64,000 nucleotides of DNA from Propionibacteriales bacterium (GCA_009377795.1 WHTJ01000003.1:1-64000), one strand, 5' to 3'; shown: positions 51,201-60,276, numbered from the stretch's first letter. Notes: generated by a model from the letters alone, not told the origin. Program-made: numbers and translations.

Positions 51201-51230
51201 CATGACACGCAGATGAGAGTCTTCTCATCT
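51201..51230. promoter_or_regulatory. Palindrome and TCATC repeats upstream of the two-component operon
   Basis: AGATGAGA-GTCT-TCTCATCT (51211-51230) is a perfect 8-bp inverted repeat. On the minus strand TCATC and TCATG lie 11 bp apart (51216 and 51205). It is just upstream of the 51176 start and is a candidate autoregulatory site. Confidence 0.5.
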
Positions 51231-51352
51231 TTCGCCGCGGACCGTACCGCCGGAGCCGGTCGCACGCGGGTGAGGGGGATCATGGTCGCGTGTACCCGGC
51301 CTGGGTACAGTCACGGCACCGAGAACCGTGCGACCTGAAAGGTGACCCGCTG

Positions 51353-52321
51353 ATGCCGGCCGACTCCACCTCGCTTCGTCCCCGCCGCTCCTGTCTCGCC
51401 GTACCCGGCTCCAACCCGCGGTTCCTGGAGAAGGCGAAGGGGCTGGACGCCGACCAGGTGTTCCTCGACATCGAGGACGCCGTCGCGCCGCTGGCCAAAC
51501 CCGATGCGAGGAAGAACATCGTGGCGGCGCTCAACGAGGGCGGCTGGGGAGACAAGATCCGGGTCGTCCGGGTGAACGACTGGACGACGGAGTGGACGTA
51601 CCGCGACGTGATCGAGGTGGTCGAGGGCGCCGGCGCCAACCTGGACTGCGTCATGCTGCCGAAGGTGCAGACCGCCGAGCAGGTGGTCGCGCTGGACACC
51701 CTGCTCACCCAGATCGAGAAGACCATGGGCCTCGACGTCGGCCGGATCGGCATCGAGGCCCAGATCGAGAACGCCCAGGGGCTGATCAACGTCGACGCGA
51801 TCGCGACCGCGTCCCCGCGGGTCGAGACCATCATCTTCGGCCCGGCCGACTTCATGGCCTCGATCAACATGAAGTCGCTGGTCGTGGGCGAGCAGCCGCC
51901 GGGGTACGACGTCGGCGATGCCTATCACTACATCCTGATGCGGATCCTGATGGCCGCACGCGCGCACGACAAGCAGGCGATCGACGGGCCGTACCTGCAG
52001 ATTCGGGACACGGACGGCTTCCGCCGGGTCGCCGGCCGGTCCGCCGCACTGGGATTCGACGGGAAGTGGGTCCTGCACCCCGACCAGGTGGCGGTGGCGA
52101 ACGAGGTGTACTCGCCCCGCCAGGAGGACTACGACCACGCGGAGAACATCCTCGACGCGTACGACTGGTTCACCAGCGAGCAGGGCGGCAAGAAGGGCTC
52201 GGCGATGCTCGGCGACGAGATGATCGACGAGGCGTCCCGCAAGATGGCGCTGGTGGTCGCCGCCAAGGGCCGGGCGGCCGGGATGACCCGCACCGAGCGC
52301 TGGCAACCCCCCGCGGAGTAG
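51353..52321 (+). CDS. HpcH/HpaI-type CoA ester lyase (malyl-CoA lyase/citrate lyase beta-like)
   Basis: TIM-barrel enzyme of 322 residues that cleaves beta-hydroxyacyl-CoA thioesters such as malyl-CoA. RSCLAVPGSNPRFLEKAKGL, VFLDIEDAVAP, the metal-binding IEAQIENAQGL and IIFGPADFMAS are visible. A family-typical tail GMTRTERWQPP ends the protein, and a second copy of this tail occurs at 60371. A sulfotransferase-like gene follows after 3 bp. The acyl-CoA dehydrogenase at 61315 was probably its original neighbour. Confidence 0.88.
   Translation: MPADSTSLRPRRSCLAVPGSNPRFLEKAKGLDADQVFLDIEDAVAPLAKPDARKNIVAALNEGGWGDKIRVVRVNDWTTEWTYRDVIEVVEGAGANLDCVMLPKVQTAEQVVALDTLLTQIEKTMGLDVGRIGIEAQIENAQGLINVDAIATASPRVETIIFGPADFMASINMKSLVVGEQPPGYDVGDAYHYILMRILMAARAHDKQAIDGPYLQIRDTDGFRRVAGRSAALGFDGKWVLHPDQVAVANEVYSPRQEDYDHAENILDAYDWFTSEQGGKKGSAMLGDEMIDEASRKMALVVAAKGRAAGMTRTERWQPPAE
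52281..52310. repeat. Lyase 3'-end repeat, left copy
   Basis: A 30-bp segment of the CoA ester lyase 3' end starting GGATGACCCGCACCGAGCGC is repeated in the same orientation at 60371-60400 with three mismatches. The copies bracket the phosphonate cluster except its nucleotidyltransferase gene. Confidence 0.75.
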
Positions 52322-52324
52322 AGC

Positions 52325-53398
52325 ATGTCTGATCCCAACCCAACCATTTTCGTTCATATCGGTCTCGCGAAGACCGGCACGACATACCTGCAGGGTCTGG
52401 TGTGGCGCAACAAGCAGGCCCTGGCCGACGCGGGGGTGCTGTTTCCGGGCCGTCCCGGTGACCACTTCCTCGCCTCGAACGATCTTCTGGGACAGCCGTT
52501 CGCGGGAAACCCCAAAAGCCTCCGGCCGGGTGCCTGGGAGAAGGTGGCGGCTCCGGCGCGCACGTCACCGGATCGGGCGCTGATCACGCAGGAGATCCTG
52601 GGTCGGGCAACACCAGACGACGCAAGACGCGCTATCGCGTCGCTGGCCCCCGGATCTGTGCACGTGATCGTGACCGTGCGCGACCTGTCGCGACAGATAC
52701 CCGCGGTCTGGCAAGAACGGGTCAAGAACGGCTCTCGCCAGACCTATACGTCGTTCCTGGAGGAGCTCTCACCGGCGGCAGAGAGCGAAAGCCGGTACTG
52801 GCGTCGTCAAGACGCGTCAGTGGTGCTGTCCCGATGGGGTGCCGTGCCACCCGAACACGTGCACATCGTCACGGTGCCGCCCAGTGGTGCCCGACCCCGG
52901 ATGCTCTGGGAGCGTTTTGCCTCGGTGCTCGGTGTCGACCCGCAAGTCGCGACCAAGCATCCTCCTCGCAGCAACACGGGGCTCGGCGTCGTCGAGGCCG
53001 AACTGTTGCGGGTTCTCAACGCCACGCTGCGTCCTCGGGCTGGTTCGTTCGCGGTTTACGCGAGGGCGGTCAAGCATCATTTCGCGACAGAGATCCTCCC
53101 CGGCACTGCGTCTGCGGACCGGATCGTCGTCCCGCCCGAACATCGCGACTGGGTGTCCGAGCGGGGGCGCGAGATCATCGAGCGGCTCAAGGGCAGGGGG
53201 TACGACGTGGTCGGTGACCTGGCTGACCTGGAGCCGACCTTCGCCGGCCAGGAGTTCGTCTCTCCGGCCGACGTGCCGAAGGAGCGGCTGTTGGAGGCCG
53301 CCGCCGAGTGCGTAACCGCGCAGCTTCTGGAGAACGATCAGCTCCGCAGGAAGGCGGGGAAACGCCCGGCGCAGCGACAGTCTCGGCCTGTCGAGTAG
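52325..53398 (+). CDS. Sulfotransferase-like P-loop protein 1
   Basis: Protein of 357 residues. The N-terminal VHIGLAKTGTTYLQG matches the 5'-phosphosulfate-binding loop of PAPS-dependent sulfotransferases, and TVRDLSRQIPAVWQERVKNG the region containing the second phosphate-binding site. Clear paralogue of the 55416 gene (shared P-loop, VHIVTVP, LWERFA, RGYDVVGDL). Likely modifies a surface glycan, but PAPS use is not proven. It begins 3 bp after the lyase stop, so it is expressed with that gene even if recently inserted. Confidence 0.75.
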   Translation: MSDPNPTIFVHIGLAKTGTTYLQGLVWRNKQALADAGVLFPGRPGDHFLASNDLLGQPFAGNPKSLRPGAWEKVAAPARTSPDRALITQEILGRATPDDARRAIASLAPGSVHVIVTVRDLSRQIPAVWQERVKNGSRQTYTSFLEELSPAAESESRYWRRQDASVVLSRWGAVPPEHVHIVTVPPSGARPRMLWERFASVLGVDPQVATKHPPRSNTGLGVVEAELLRVLNATLRPRAGSFAVYARAVKHHFATEILPGTASADRIVVPPEHRDWVSERGREIIERLKGRGYDVVGDLADLEPTFAGQEFVSPADVPKERLLEAAAECVTAQLLENDQLRRKAGKRPAQRQSRPVE

Positions 53399-53510
53399 GC
53401 GCGACGCCTGCCTGGAGGGCACGCGCAAGGCTGCGCTCGAAACGGCGTTGACTCCGCAGGTAAGGTCCCCGGTCGCGGGTGACGATTCGGCGACTCCGTG
53501 TGGCCATTGT

Positions 53511-53562
53511 TTGCACGTTGTTCATGAGTGCTTATAGTGCTGGTCAACTGGCGAGGTTGACC
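53511..53562 (+). promoter_or_regulatory. Sigma-70-type promoter with downstream operator-like dyad
   Basis: TTGCAC (53511-53516), 16 bp, then TATAGT (53533-53538) form a strong housekeeping-type promoter. At the expected start point, GGTCAAC-N7-GTTGACC (53542-53562) is a perfect inverted repeat, possibly extended outward with a bulge. It would drive the LicD fusion, coiled-coil and second sulfotransferase-like genes, and the dyad may bind a repressor. Confidence 0.6.
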
Positions 53563-53588
53563 GCCAGCACCGGCGAAGGTGGGGAGAG

Positions 53589-55133
53589 ATGGGCCACGAG
53601 CTGGCCGACGAGCACGGCGTGTACTTTCGTGCCGACCCTGATGCGGTGGTCGAGGTGCTCTTCGACGGCCGGCGGATCTGGTCGATTGCGGCCAAGGAGA
53701 CAACGGTGGACGACCACGGGGTCCGCCACGTCGAATGGCCACGCGCGTTGTGCAGGTTTCTCGACGGTCGCGTGTGCGTAGCCCTGCGGGAGCGCGACCA
53801 CGAAGCACCGTTCGCCGAGGCCGAGGTCTCCTTCGGGTCCGGCACCGGGCGGGTAGCCGTGGTCGATTTCGAAGGCCGCCCGCTGGCGATGACGAAGTGG
53901 GGTCGGCTCAACAACACCTTCGACTCTGCCGACCGGGAGGTCATCGAACGCTACCTCGACCAGGCCGAGGAAGTGCTCAAGATCCTGCAACATGAGTGCG
54001 GTGTGGCGGCGTTTATCAGCTACGGCACGCTCCTGGGCGCCGTTCGCGAAGGCAAGCTGATCGGGCACGACGTCGACGTGGACCTGGGCTACTTGAGCGA
54101 CTACGAGCACCCCGTAGACGTGCAGCGCGAAAGCTTCCGGATCGAGCGAGTCCTGAGGGGCAAGGGCTTTCGCGTCCTCCGGCAGAACGGTGGCTTTCTC
54201 GCATTGTTCATCCCGGAGGGCGATGGCCTCAGACGCAACCTCGACGTATTCACCTGCTTCGTGCAGGGTAAGCACATCTACCAGGTGGGCCAGATCCGTG
54301 CCGCGGGTGACCGCTCGACGATCCTCCCCCTGCGGCGTATCCCGTTCGAAGGTCGCATGCTTCCCGCACCGGCCAGACCCGAAGTGCTGTTCGAGGCTGC
54401 GTACGGCGACGGATGGCGGGTGCCCGACCCGTCGTTCAAGTTCGACGTCCCGGTGTCGACGAGCGTCCGGATGGAAGGTTGGTTGGGTGGCCTGCGCGCC
54501 GATCGCGAGCAGTGGGCCTGGTTCTACAACCACCGAGCCGAAGAGGTTGGGCTCGAGCCGACACCCTTCGCCGCCTGGGTCGCCGAGCGCGAGGATCCGT
54601 GTCACCTCGTCGACCTCGGTTGTGGGAATGGTCGAGACTCGATCTTCTTTGCTACGAAGGGATTCGATGTCCTCGGTTTGGACTTCGTTCGGGTCGCATG
54701 GAGGCCGGCCGAGGACTATCTGAAGGAGCACGCGCTTCCTGTCACGTTCGAGCTACGCAACCTGAATTCCCTCCGTGAGACGCTTGCCACCGGAGCGCGG
54801 ATCGCCCGATGGCCGAGTCCGCGGATCGTTTATGGTCGGTTTCTCGTGCATTCCTTGCGTGAGCGGGGTCTGGACAACATGTGGCGCCTGCTTGGGATGG
54901 CGCTGCGCTCGGGTGGACGCAGCTATCTGGAGTTCCGCACCGCACGGGATCGTGACCGGCCCAAACACTTCGGCCGGCGCTTCCGTCGGTTCTTGACCAT
55001 CGATGAGGTCGTCGGGAAGGCGCAGCGGCACGGGCTCCGCGTCGTGGAGCAGAAAGCGGGCACCGGCTTGGCGCCCTTCGTCGAAGAGGATCCCTTTGTG
55101 TGCAGACTCGTGTTGGAGTCAGGCGATGAATGA
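53589..55133 (+). CDS. LicD-like phosphotransferase fused to SAM methyltransferase
   Basis: Protein of 514 residues in three parts: an N-terminal beta-rich region of about 120 residues; a LicD domain with SYGTLLGAVREGKLIGHDVD (about 143-162), the nucleotidyltransferase-fold motif of enzymes that move phosphocholine or phosphonate groups from CDP or CMP carriers to glycans; and a class I methyltransferase with VDLGCGNGRDS (about 340-350) and VLGLDF. With a phosphonate pathway and a nucleotidyltransferase nearby, the simplest role is transfer of a phosphonate to a glycan and methylation of the product. GGGGAG precedes the ATG. Confidence 0.82.
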   Translation: MGHELADEHGVYFRADPDAVVEVLFDGRRIWSIAAKETTVDDHGVRHVEWPRALCRFLDGRVCVALRERDHEAPFAEAEVSFGSGTGRVAVVDFEGRPLAMTKWGRLNNTFDSADREVIERYLDQAEEVLKILQHECGVAAFISYGTLLGAVREGKLIGHDVDVDLGYLSDYEHPVDVQRESFRIERVLRGKGFRVLRQNGGFLALFIPEGDGLRRNLDVFTCFVQGKHIYQVGQIRAAGDRSTILPLRRIPFEGRMLPAPARPEVLFEAAYGDGWRVPDPSFKFDVPVSTSVRMEGWLGGLRADREQWAWFYNHRAEEVGLEPTPFAAWVAEREDPCHLVDLGCGNGRDSIFFATKGFDVLGLDFVRVAWRPAEDYLKEHALPVTFELRNLNSLRETLATGARIARWPSPRIVYGRFLVHSLRERGLDNMWRLLGMALRSGGRSYLEFRTARDRDRPKHFGRRFRRFLTIDEVVGKAQRHGLRVVEQKAGTGLAPFVEEDPFVCRLVLESGDE

Positions 55134-55410
55134 GTCCAAGAACTGGCCAGGCAAGAAGCTGATTGCGAGCAGGTCTTCGCGGTTGGCCGAAGCAGTGTGG
55201 CTATTGCGCCATGTTGACGCTGTGTTCGACAGGATTGACAAGTTGGACGTACGAGTTCGCCAGCTGGAAGGCGCGTTACATGAGAACCTCATGCTGCATC
55301 GGCGCGTGGCCGAGCTGACCGATATCGTCCAGGAGCTACTGTTGCCGGTAGCACAGCGCGATGAGAAGCGTGTGCGCGAGTTGCTGGACCAGTACTCCGA
55401 GAAGCTTTGA
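55126..55410 (+). CDS. Small coiled-coil protein
   Basis: Protein of 94 residues, mostly helical with heptad character (VDAVFDRIDKLDVRVRQLEG; HRRVAELTDIVQELL). Its ATG overlaps the LicD-fusion stop by 8 nt and its stop touches the next gene, so it is made with them. No family recognised; it may be a scaffold or partner for the neighbouring transferases, both sulfotransferase-like proteins also having charged helical tails. Confidence 0.65.
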   Translation: MNESKNWPGKKLIASRSSRLAEAVWLLRHVDAVFDRIDKLDVRVRQLEGALHENLMLHRRVAELTDIVQELLLPVAQRDEKRVRELLDQYSEKL

Positions 55411-55415
55411 GGCAG

Positions 55416-56582
55416 ATGGCGCGGCAGGTCTACTTCCATATCGGAGCGCCGAAGACCGGCACGACGTACCTCCAGAACGCGCTCTGGGGCAACCGCGCGG
55501 TGCTGCGCACGCAAGGCGTCCTCATCCCGGGGCGGAAACACTTCGACACCTTCGACGCCACGGTCGTCGTCCGCGAGAAGCCCCGACGGGGCCGCCGCGC
55601 CGACGAGATCGGCAATGCGTGGGACCGGATCGTCGAGGAGGTGCACAACTGGAGCGGCACTGCGGTCATCAGTCATGAGTTCTTCGCCGAGGCCACGGCG
55701 GAGCAGGCGAAGAAGGCGATCGCAGCACTGGCGCCGGCGGAAGTGCACATCGTCTTCACGGCCCGCGACTACGTGCGCCAGGTTCCGGCGGTGTGGCAGG
55801 AAGCCCTCAAGATGCACTCCAAGCTGACCTTGAGCGAGTTTGTCGAGGACGCCCTGGCGGATCGGCTCACCGGGCCGTGGAGCTGGCGCACGTTCGACAT
55901 CCGCGCGGTGCTCGAGCGTTGGGCGGCGGAGCTTCCCCCTGGGCAGGTGCATGTGGTGACCGTTCCTCGTCCGGGGACTGACCCCGCCGTGCTGTGGGAC
56001 CGCTTCGCCCGGCTGTGCGGGATCGATCCGAGCTCGTGCGACCCCAGCACCGACATGGCCAACGAGTCTCTCGGGCTGGTCGAGGCCCGGTTGCTGCAAG
56101 AGGTGCATCCCAGGCTGACTGTGTTATCGGGGCTTCCAGAGCGCCATCGCTGGACCCGCGGCTTCTTCGCCCATCAGGTGTTGGTGCCGCGTGAGGGAGA
56201 ACGCTTTGGCTTGCGCCGGTCGGAGGCGGAGGCGCTCCGTGCGCGAGCGCTCGATGCCGTGGAACAGATCCGCCTTCGTGGCTATGACGTCGTCGGCGAT
56301 CTGGACGAGCTCGTCGCACCTGACCCGCTGCCTGAGCTGCCACATCCCGACGACGTGAGCGACGCCGAGCTCCTCGACGCCGCCGAAGACGTCATCGCCG
56401 ACCTGATCATGCATGTCCGGAAGCACATCATGCAGTCGGAACACCGCGAGCGGCGGCTCCGGAAGGTTCAACGGCAGCTGAAGGAACTTCGAGAACGCCA
56501 GAGTCGAACAAGGCGTCTGCTGAGCCGGATCAGGAGGATGGCCGCTCAGGTCCGCAGGCGGATCAAGCAGCGGCGCTCCTGA
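55416..56582 (+). CDS. Sulfotransferase-like P-loop protein 2
   Basis: Protein of 388 residues, paralogue of the 52325 product. FHIGAPKTGTTYLQNALWGN is the phosphosulfate-binding loop and ARDYVRQVPAVWQEALKMHS the second site. It has an extra C-terminal basic coiled-coil of about 60 residues, which may hold it to the membrane or a partner. TTG 55407 overlapping the previous stop is another possible start. Convergent with the dehydrogenase gene, 16 bp away. Confidence 0.75.
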   Translation: MARQVYFHIGAPKTGTTYLQNALWGNRAVLRTQGVLIPGRKHFDTFDATVVVREKPRRGRRADEIGNAWDRIVEEVHNWSGTAVISHEFFAEATAEQAKKAIAALAPAEVHIVFTARDYVRQVPAVWQEALKMHSKLTLSEFVEDALADRLTGPWSWRTFDIRAVLERWAAELPPGQVHVVTVPRPGTDPAVLWDRFARLCGIDPSSCDPSTDMANESLGLVEARLLQEVHPRLTVLSGLPERHRWTRGFFAHQVLVPREGERFGLRRSEAEALRARALDAVEQIRLRGYDVVGDLDELVAPDPLPELPHPDDVSDAELLDAAEDVIADLIMHVRKHIMQSEHRERRLRKVQRQLKELRERQSRTRRLLSRIRRMAAQVRRRIKQRRS

Positions 56583-56598
56583 CGTGGCGACGGTTGAA

Positions 56599-57741
56599 TC
56601 AACTCGTGCTCAGCAGCTGAACAAGTCCCTCCTTCGTGAAGCGCATCGGGTTGTTGCCGAGCCGTTCGACGTTGACGCGTGAAGCAAGTGCCTCGATCTG
56701 CGGCTCCGTACTGATGCCGACCCGGGTCAGCTGCATCGGCAAACCGAGGCGGCGGCCCAAATCGACAAAGTTCTGGCTGGCCTGAGCACCGTCGGGCGCG
56801 TCGAGCGCCTGGAACACACTTCGCAATGCAGCTGCATGGTGAGCCGGGTCAACGGAGGATTGGAGGTCCGTCGGCTTTGCGGTCGCATGGTGCTCGATGA
56901 ACGCCGGGAGCGTCAGCGCAACCGCATGGCCGTGGCTCACGCCGTACTCCTTCGTGATTGCGTACGACAGAGCGTGCGCCACCGTGGTCTTCGAGATGTC
57001 GATGGCCCGGCCGGCAAGATGGCTGCCGATCGCCATGGCGCGCGCGGAGTCGTTGGTTGGGGCGTTCACGAAGGCCTCGATGGCAGGCATGAGCATCCGC
57101 AACGCGGCTCTCGCATGCCGCCGGCTCTCGTCGGTGGCGCCGACCGCCCAGAGGCTTTCGATCGCCTGCGACACCGCGTCGATCCCCGATGTCGCGCGCT
57201 GGTACGGCGTACCGCTCAACGTCAACGCAGGGTCGAGAATCGCCACATCGGGACGCAGCACCGGGCCGCCGATGGAGAACTTGTCGTCGCCGATGTAGAC
57301 CACGGCGAAATGCGTGGCCTCGCTGCCGGTGCCGCTCGTCGTGGGGGCGAGGACGAGGTGCGGCTCGCGCGAGGTGATCCGGTCTCCCGCGCGAATCGAG
57401 TCATGCAGCTTGCCGGCGTCTGTGATGTTCTGGTACGCGCACAGCAGCTTCGCCATGTCCATGGCGCTGCCGCCTCCGACGCCCACGATGACGTCAGGCC
57501 CGAACTCCTCGACGATCGTCAGTCCGCGAAGGAGATCCACGGCGTCGGTGTTCGGCGCGAAGTCGCTCCATCGTCGTACCTTCGCGACCCGCTCGAGATC
57601 GGGCAACATCCGGCTGGCGCCGGACGCTTCGAACGAACTTCGCCCACACACCAGCAGGACGCTCCGGCCGCGCAGATCGGCCACCACGGCCGGCACCTGC
57701 AGAATCGCGCCGTCGCCATAGCGGACATCGCGAGGCGTCAT
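56599..57741 (-). CDS. Iron-containing alcohol dehydrogenase, probable phosphonoacetaldehyde reductase
   Basis: Protein of 380 residues of the group III (iron) alcohol dehydrogenase family. GVGGGSAMDMAKLL binds NAD(P), and metal ligands lie in DAVSQAIES, HALSYAITKEYGVSHGHAVA. In phosphonate pathways such an enzyme (PhpC type) reduces phosphonoacetaldehyde to 2-hydroxyethylphosphonate. ATG overlaps the decarboxylase stop (ATGA), making that substrate the obvious one. No aminotransferase for the alternative 2-aminoethylphosphonate route is nearby. Confidence 0.85.
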   Translation of the reverse strand: MTPRDVRYGDGAILQVPAVVADLRGRSVLLVCGRSSFEASGASRMLPDLERVAKVRRWSDFAPNTDAVDLLRGLTIVEEFGPDVIVGVGGGSAMDMAKLLCAYQNITDAGKLHDSIRAGDRITSREPHLVLAPTTSGTGSEATHFAVVYIGDDKFSIGGPVLRPDVAILDPALTLSGTPYQRATSGIDAVSQAIESLWAVGATDESRRHARAALRMLMPAIEAFVNAPTNDSARAMAIGSHLAGRAIDISKTTVAHALSYAITKEYGVSHGHAVALTLPAFIEHHATAKPTDLQSSVDPAHHAAALRSVFQALDAPDGAQASQNFVDLGRRLGLPMQLTRVGISTEPQIEALASRVNVERLGNNPMRFTKEGLVQLLSTS

Positions 57742-58883
57742 GTGGAGCCTGCACGGAGGGCCGACATGAAGGTCTGCTTGCTTTCTCGGGGAGTGCGGGT
57801 GGGGCGCCCGATGCCGGGTCGGTTGCCCGGGCGCACCCGTAGCTCGAGGAGCGCCGGCCCGGCGTTCGCCCGCATCTGCGCCACGGCGTCGGAGATCGTG
57901 CTGATGTCCGCTGTAGCGCGCGCGTAACGGTAGCCAAGAGCCCGAGCCGTGGCCGGAACGTCGACGGCGCTGATGGAGGTCGGCTGGGCACCGACGCTGT
58001 CGTGCACGCCGTTGTTGAACACGACATGGAAGTACGTGGACGGTGCATGATCCGCGATGACCGCGAGGCTGCCGAGGTGCATCAGCGCGGCACCGTCGCC
58101 GTCGAGGCACCAGACTTCGCGGTCGGGCTCGTTCATCGCCAGTCCGAGTGCGATCGAGCAGGCGTGACCCATCCCGCCCACCGTGAGGAAGTCCCGGCTG
58201 CCGTCCGTACCGGAACGCTGGCGGTGCTCGAACAGCTCGCGGCTGAGCATGCCCGTCGTCGACACGATCGTCACGCCGTCTCCCACGGCCTCGGCGAGCG
58301 CGACCAGCGCCTCCTCACGGCTCGGCAACTCCTCCGTGGGTTCCTTGTGACCCAGATCCATGTTGCTCGCGTCGGCGAACGTGCCCTTCTCGACCATGAG
58401 GATGTATGGGCTGGACCGCTCCACCGCCGTCGTCACGGCAGTCTTCAGACACTGGGCGGCGTCCGCGCTCTCCTTGGGCAGTACGGCCCACGGCAGATCG
58501 AGCGCGTCCAGCAGGTCGTCCATGACCCGCCCCTGCTTGACGTGCTGCGGTTCGTCCGGCACGCCCACCTGCCCGCGCCACCCGACGAGCACGAGCATCG
58601 GGATGCCGTACACATCCGGGTCGGCCAGCGACATCAGTGGGTTGACCGCGTTTCCGAAGCCGGAGTTCTGCAGGTAGACCAGTCCCGGGGTAGCCGTGCG
58701 CAGGTAGTGCCCGATAGCGATTCCGACGGCGGCACCCTCGTTGGCCGCAATGATGTGCTGCCGGCGTGGCAGGGTGTGCATAATCTCGGCGTTGAGCTGC
58801 TTGAGCAGGCTGTCGGGTACGCCGGTGTAGAGCGTGATGCCTTGGTCACCGCAAAGCCGCACGAACCAAGCAGGATCGAGCAT
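57738..58883 (-). CDS. Phosphonopyruvate decarboxylase
   Basis: Thiamine-diphosphate enzyme of 381 residues that converts phosphonopyruvate to phosphonoacetaldehyde and thereby pulls the unfavourable PEP mutase reaction forward. GVPDSLLKQLN, AANEGAAVGIAIGHYL, YLQNSGFGNAVNPLMSL are typical of Ppd; the ThDP motif begins CLDGDGAALMHLGSL and ends at FNNGVHDS. Its start overlaps the pepM stop as ATGA. Confidence 0.93.
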   Translation of the reverse strand: MLDPAWFVRLCGDQGITLYTGVPDSLLKQLNAEIMHTLPRRQHIIAANEGAAVGIAIGHYLRTATPGLVYLQNSGFGNAVNPLMSLADPDVYGIPMLVLVGWRGQVGVPDEPQHVKQGRVMDDLLDALDLPWAVLPKESADAAQCLKTAVTTAVERSSPYILMVEKGTFADASNMDLGHKEPTEELPSREEALVALAEAVGDGVTIVSTTGMLSRELFEHRQRSGTDGSRDFLTVGGMGHACSIALGLAMNEPDREVWCLDGDGAALMHLGSLAVIADHAPSTYFHVVFNNGVHDSVGAQPTSISAVDVPATARALGYRYARATADISTISDAVAQMRANAGPALLELRVRPGNRPGIGRPTRTPRESKQTFMSALRAGST

Positions 58884-60190
58884 CAGGCATTCTCCGGGAT
58901 GATTGCCAGCGTCTCCTTGATCGGGGCCAGCAATGGCTCGGCCTCGTGCGCGCGCCCGTGCTGCAAGATCGACTCCGCGACCTTGGCCATCTGCGGGTAT
59001 GCCGCACGGAGCAGGTGGTTGGCGTAGATCACCATGTTGACGCCGTGGTCGGCGAGTTCGGCCTCCGTCACCTGGTGATAGCTACTCGGTACTGCCACCA
59101 GCGGGACGCGTTTGGGGAGCTTGTCGAACTGCCGGCAGAATTCAAAGATCTCGTTCGGCTCCGTGCGCCGGCTGTGGATCATGATCCCGTCGGCTCCGGC
59201 CTCGATATAGGCCTCCGAGCGTTCGACCGCGTCGTCCATACCTTGGTCCAGGATGAGACTCTCGATCCGCGCAATGATCATGAAGTCGTTGGTGATCTGG
59301 GCGCGCTTGCCGATCGCGATCCGCTCGGAGAAGTCCTCGATGCGCGACTGGGTCTGGGCAACTTCGGTGCCGAACAGCGAGTTGCGCTTGAGGCCCTCCT
59401 TGTCTTCGATGATGACGCCCGAAACACCCAGTCGTTCCAGTGAACGCACGTTGAAGCTGAAATGCTCAGGCTGCCCTCCGGTGTCGGCGTCGAAGACCAA
59501 CGGCTTTGTCGTGACCTCGAAGAGCTCGTTGACGGTCAGCAGTCGCGACGAGATGTCGACCGCCTCGATGTCCGGCTTGCCGCGCGCAGTGGAGTCGGTC
59601 AACGACGACGACCACATACCATCGAACTCCTTGGTGTGTCCGTCGACCTCGACTGAGGAGTTTTCGACGATGAGTCCGGTCAGACCGCTGTGTGCCTCCA
59701 AGATCCGCACGAGCGGCTTGTTGGCAAGCAACCGGCGCAACCGTGACAGGCGCACGTTGGGGGTAGTACCGATCTGCTTGACCGACTCGTGCAGCTGGGT
59801 CGAGGAGATGCCTTCGGTATACGGCACCTCGACAAGCTTCCCACCCCACTGCTCCAGTGCGTCGATCACCCGCTGCCGTGTCTGTTCCTGCACGCCAGTG
59901 CGCCAGTCGTCACCATGCACGACGAAATCGGGCTTGATCCGCTCCAGGTTCGGGACATAGTCCAGCGTCTCCTGGGCGACGATCTGTCGGACGGTCTGCA
60001 GGCTCTCAACCACAGCCTTGCGCTGCTCGTACGTCATGTGCGGCAGCCTCTTGTAACTGGCAATCGCACCATCGGTCAACAATCCCACGGTCACGTCACC
60101 GAGCTCGTCCGCCCTGCGCAGCAGGTTGATGTGCCCTGGATGGATGAGATCAGCGCTCATCCCCACATAGACAACCGGTCTGTCCGTCAC
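58883..60190 (-). CDS. pepM: Phosphoenolpyruvate mutase with N-terminal cytidylyltransferase-like domain
   Basis: First enzyme of phosphonate synthesis; rearranges PEP to phosphonopyruvate, forming the C-P bond. The 435 residues comprise an N-terminal nucleotidyltransferase-fold domain ([20 protein letters not shown], with the HxGH-type motif) and the PEP mutase barrel: [27 protein letters not shown] and the diagnostic [13 protein letters not shown], which separates true mutases from related lyases. GTG 60190 with GGGAG upstream is chosen. First gene of the pepM-ppd-reductase operon, all overlapping. Confidence 0.95.
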   Translation of the reverse strand: MTDRPVVYVGMSADLIHPGHINLLRRADELGDVTVGLLTDGAIASYKRLPHMTYEQRKAVVESLQTVRQIVAQETLDYVPNLERIKPDFVVHGDDWRTGVQEQTRQRVIDALEQWGGKLVEVPYTEGISSTQLHESVKQIGTTPNVRLSRLRRLLANKPLVRILEAHSGLTGLIVENSSVEVDGHTKEFDGMWSSSLTDSTARGKPDIEAVDISSRLLTVNELFEVTTKPLVFDADTGGQPEHFSFNVRSLERLGVSGVIIEDKEGLKRNSLFGTEVAQTQSRIEDFSERIAIGKRAQITNDFMIIARIESLILDQGMDDAVERSEAYIEAGADGIMIHSRRTEPNEIFEFCRQFDKLPKRVPLVAVPSSYHQVTEAELADHGVNMVIYANHLLRAAYPQMAKVAESILQHGRAHEAEPLLAPIKETLAIIPENA

Positions 60191-60276
60191 GCCTGACTCC
60201 CTTGATGATGGACGCCCACCCATCACCGACTCAGCGCAAGCCGCATGCGCCCGGTCGAACGCACGGGTAGCGCACG

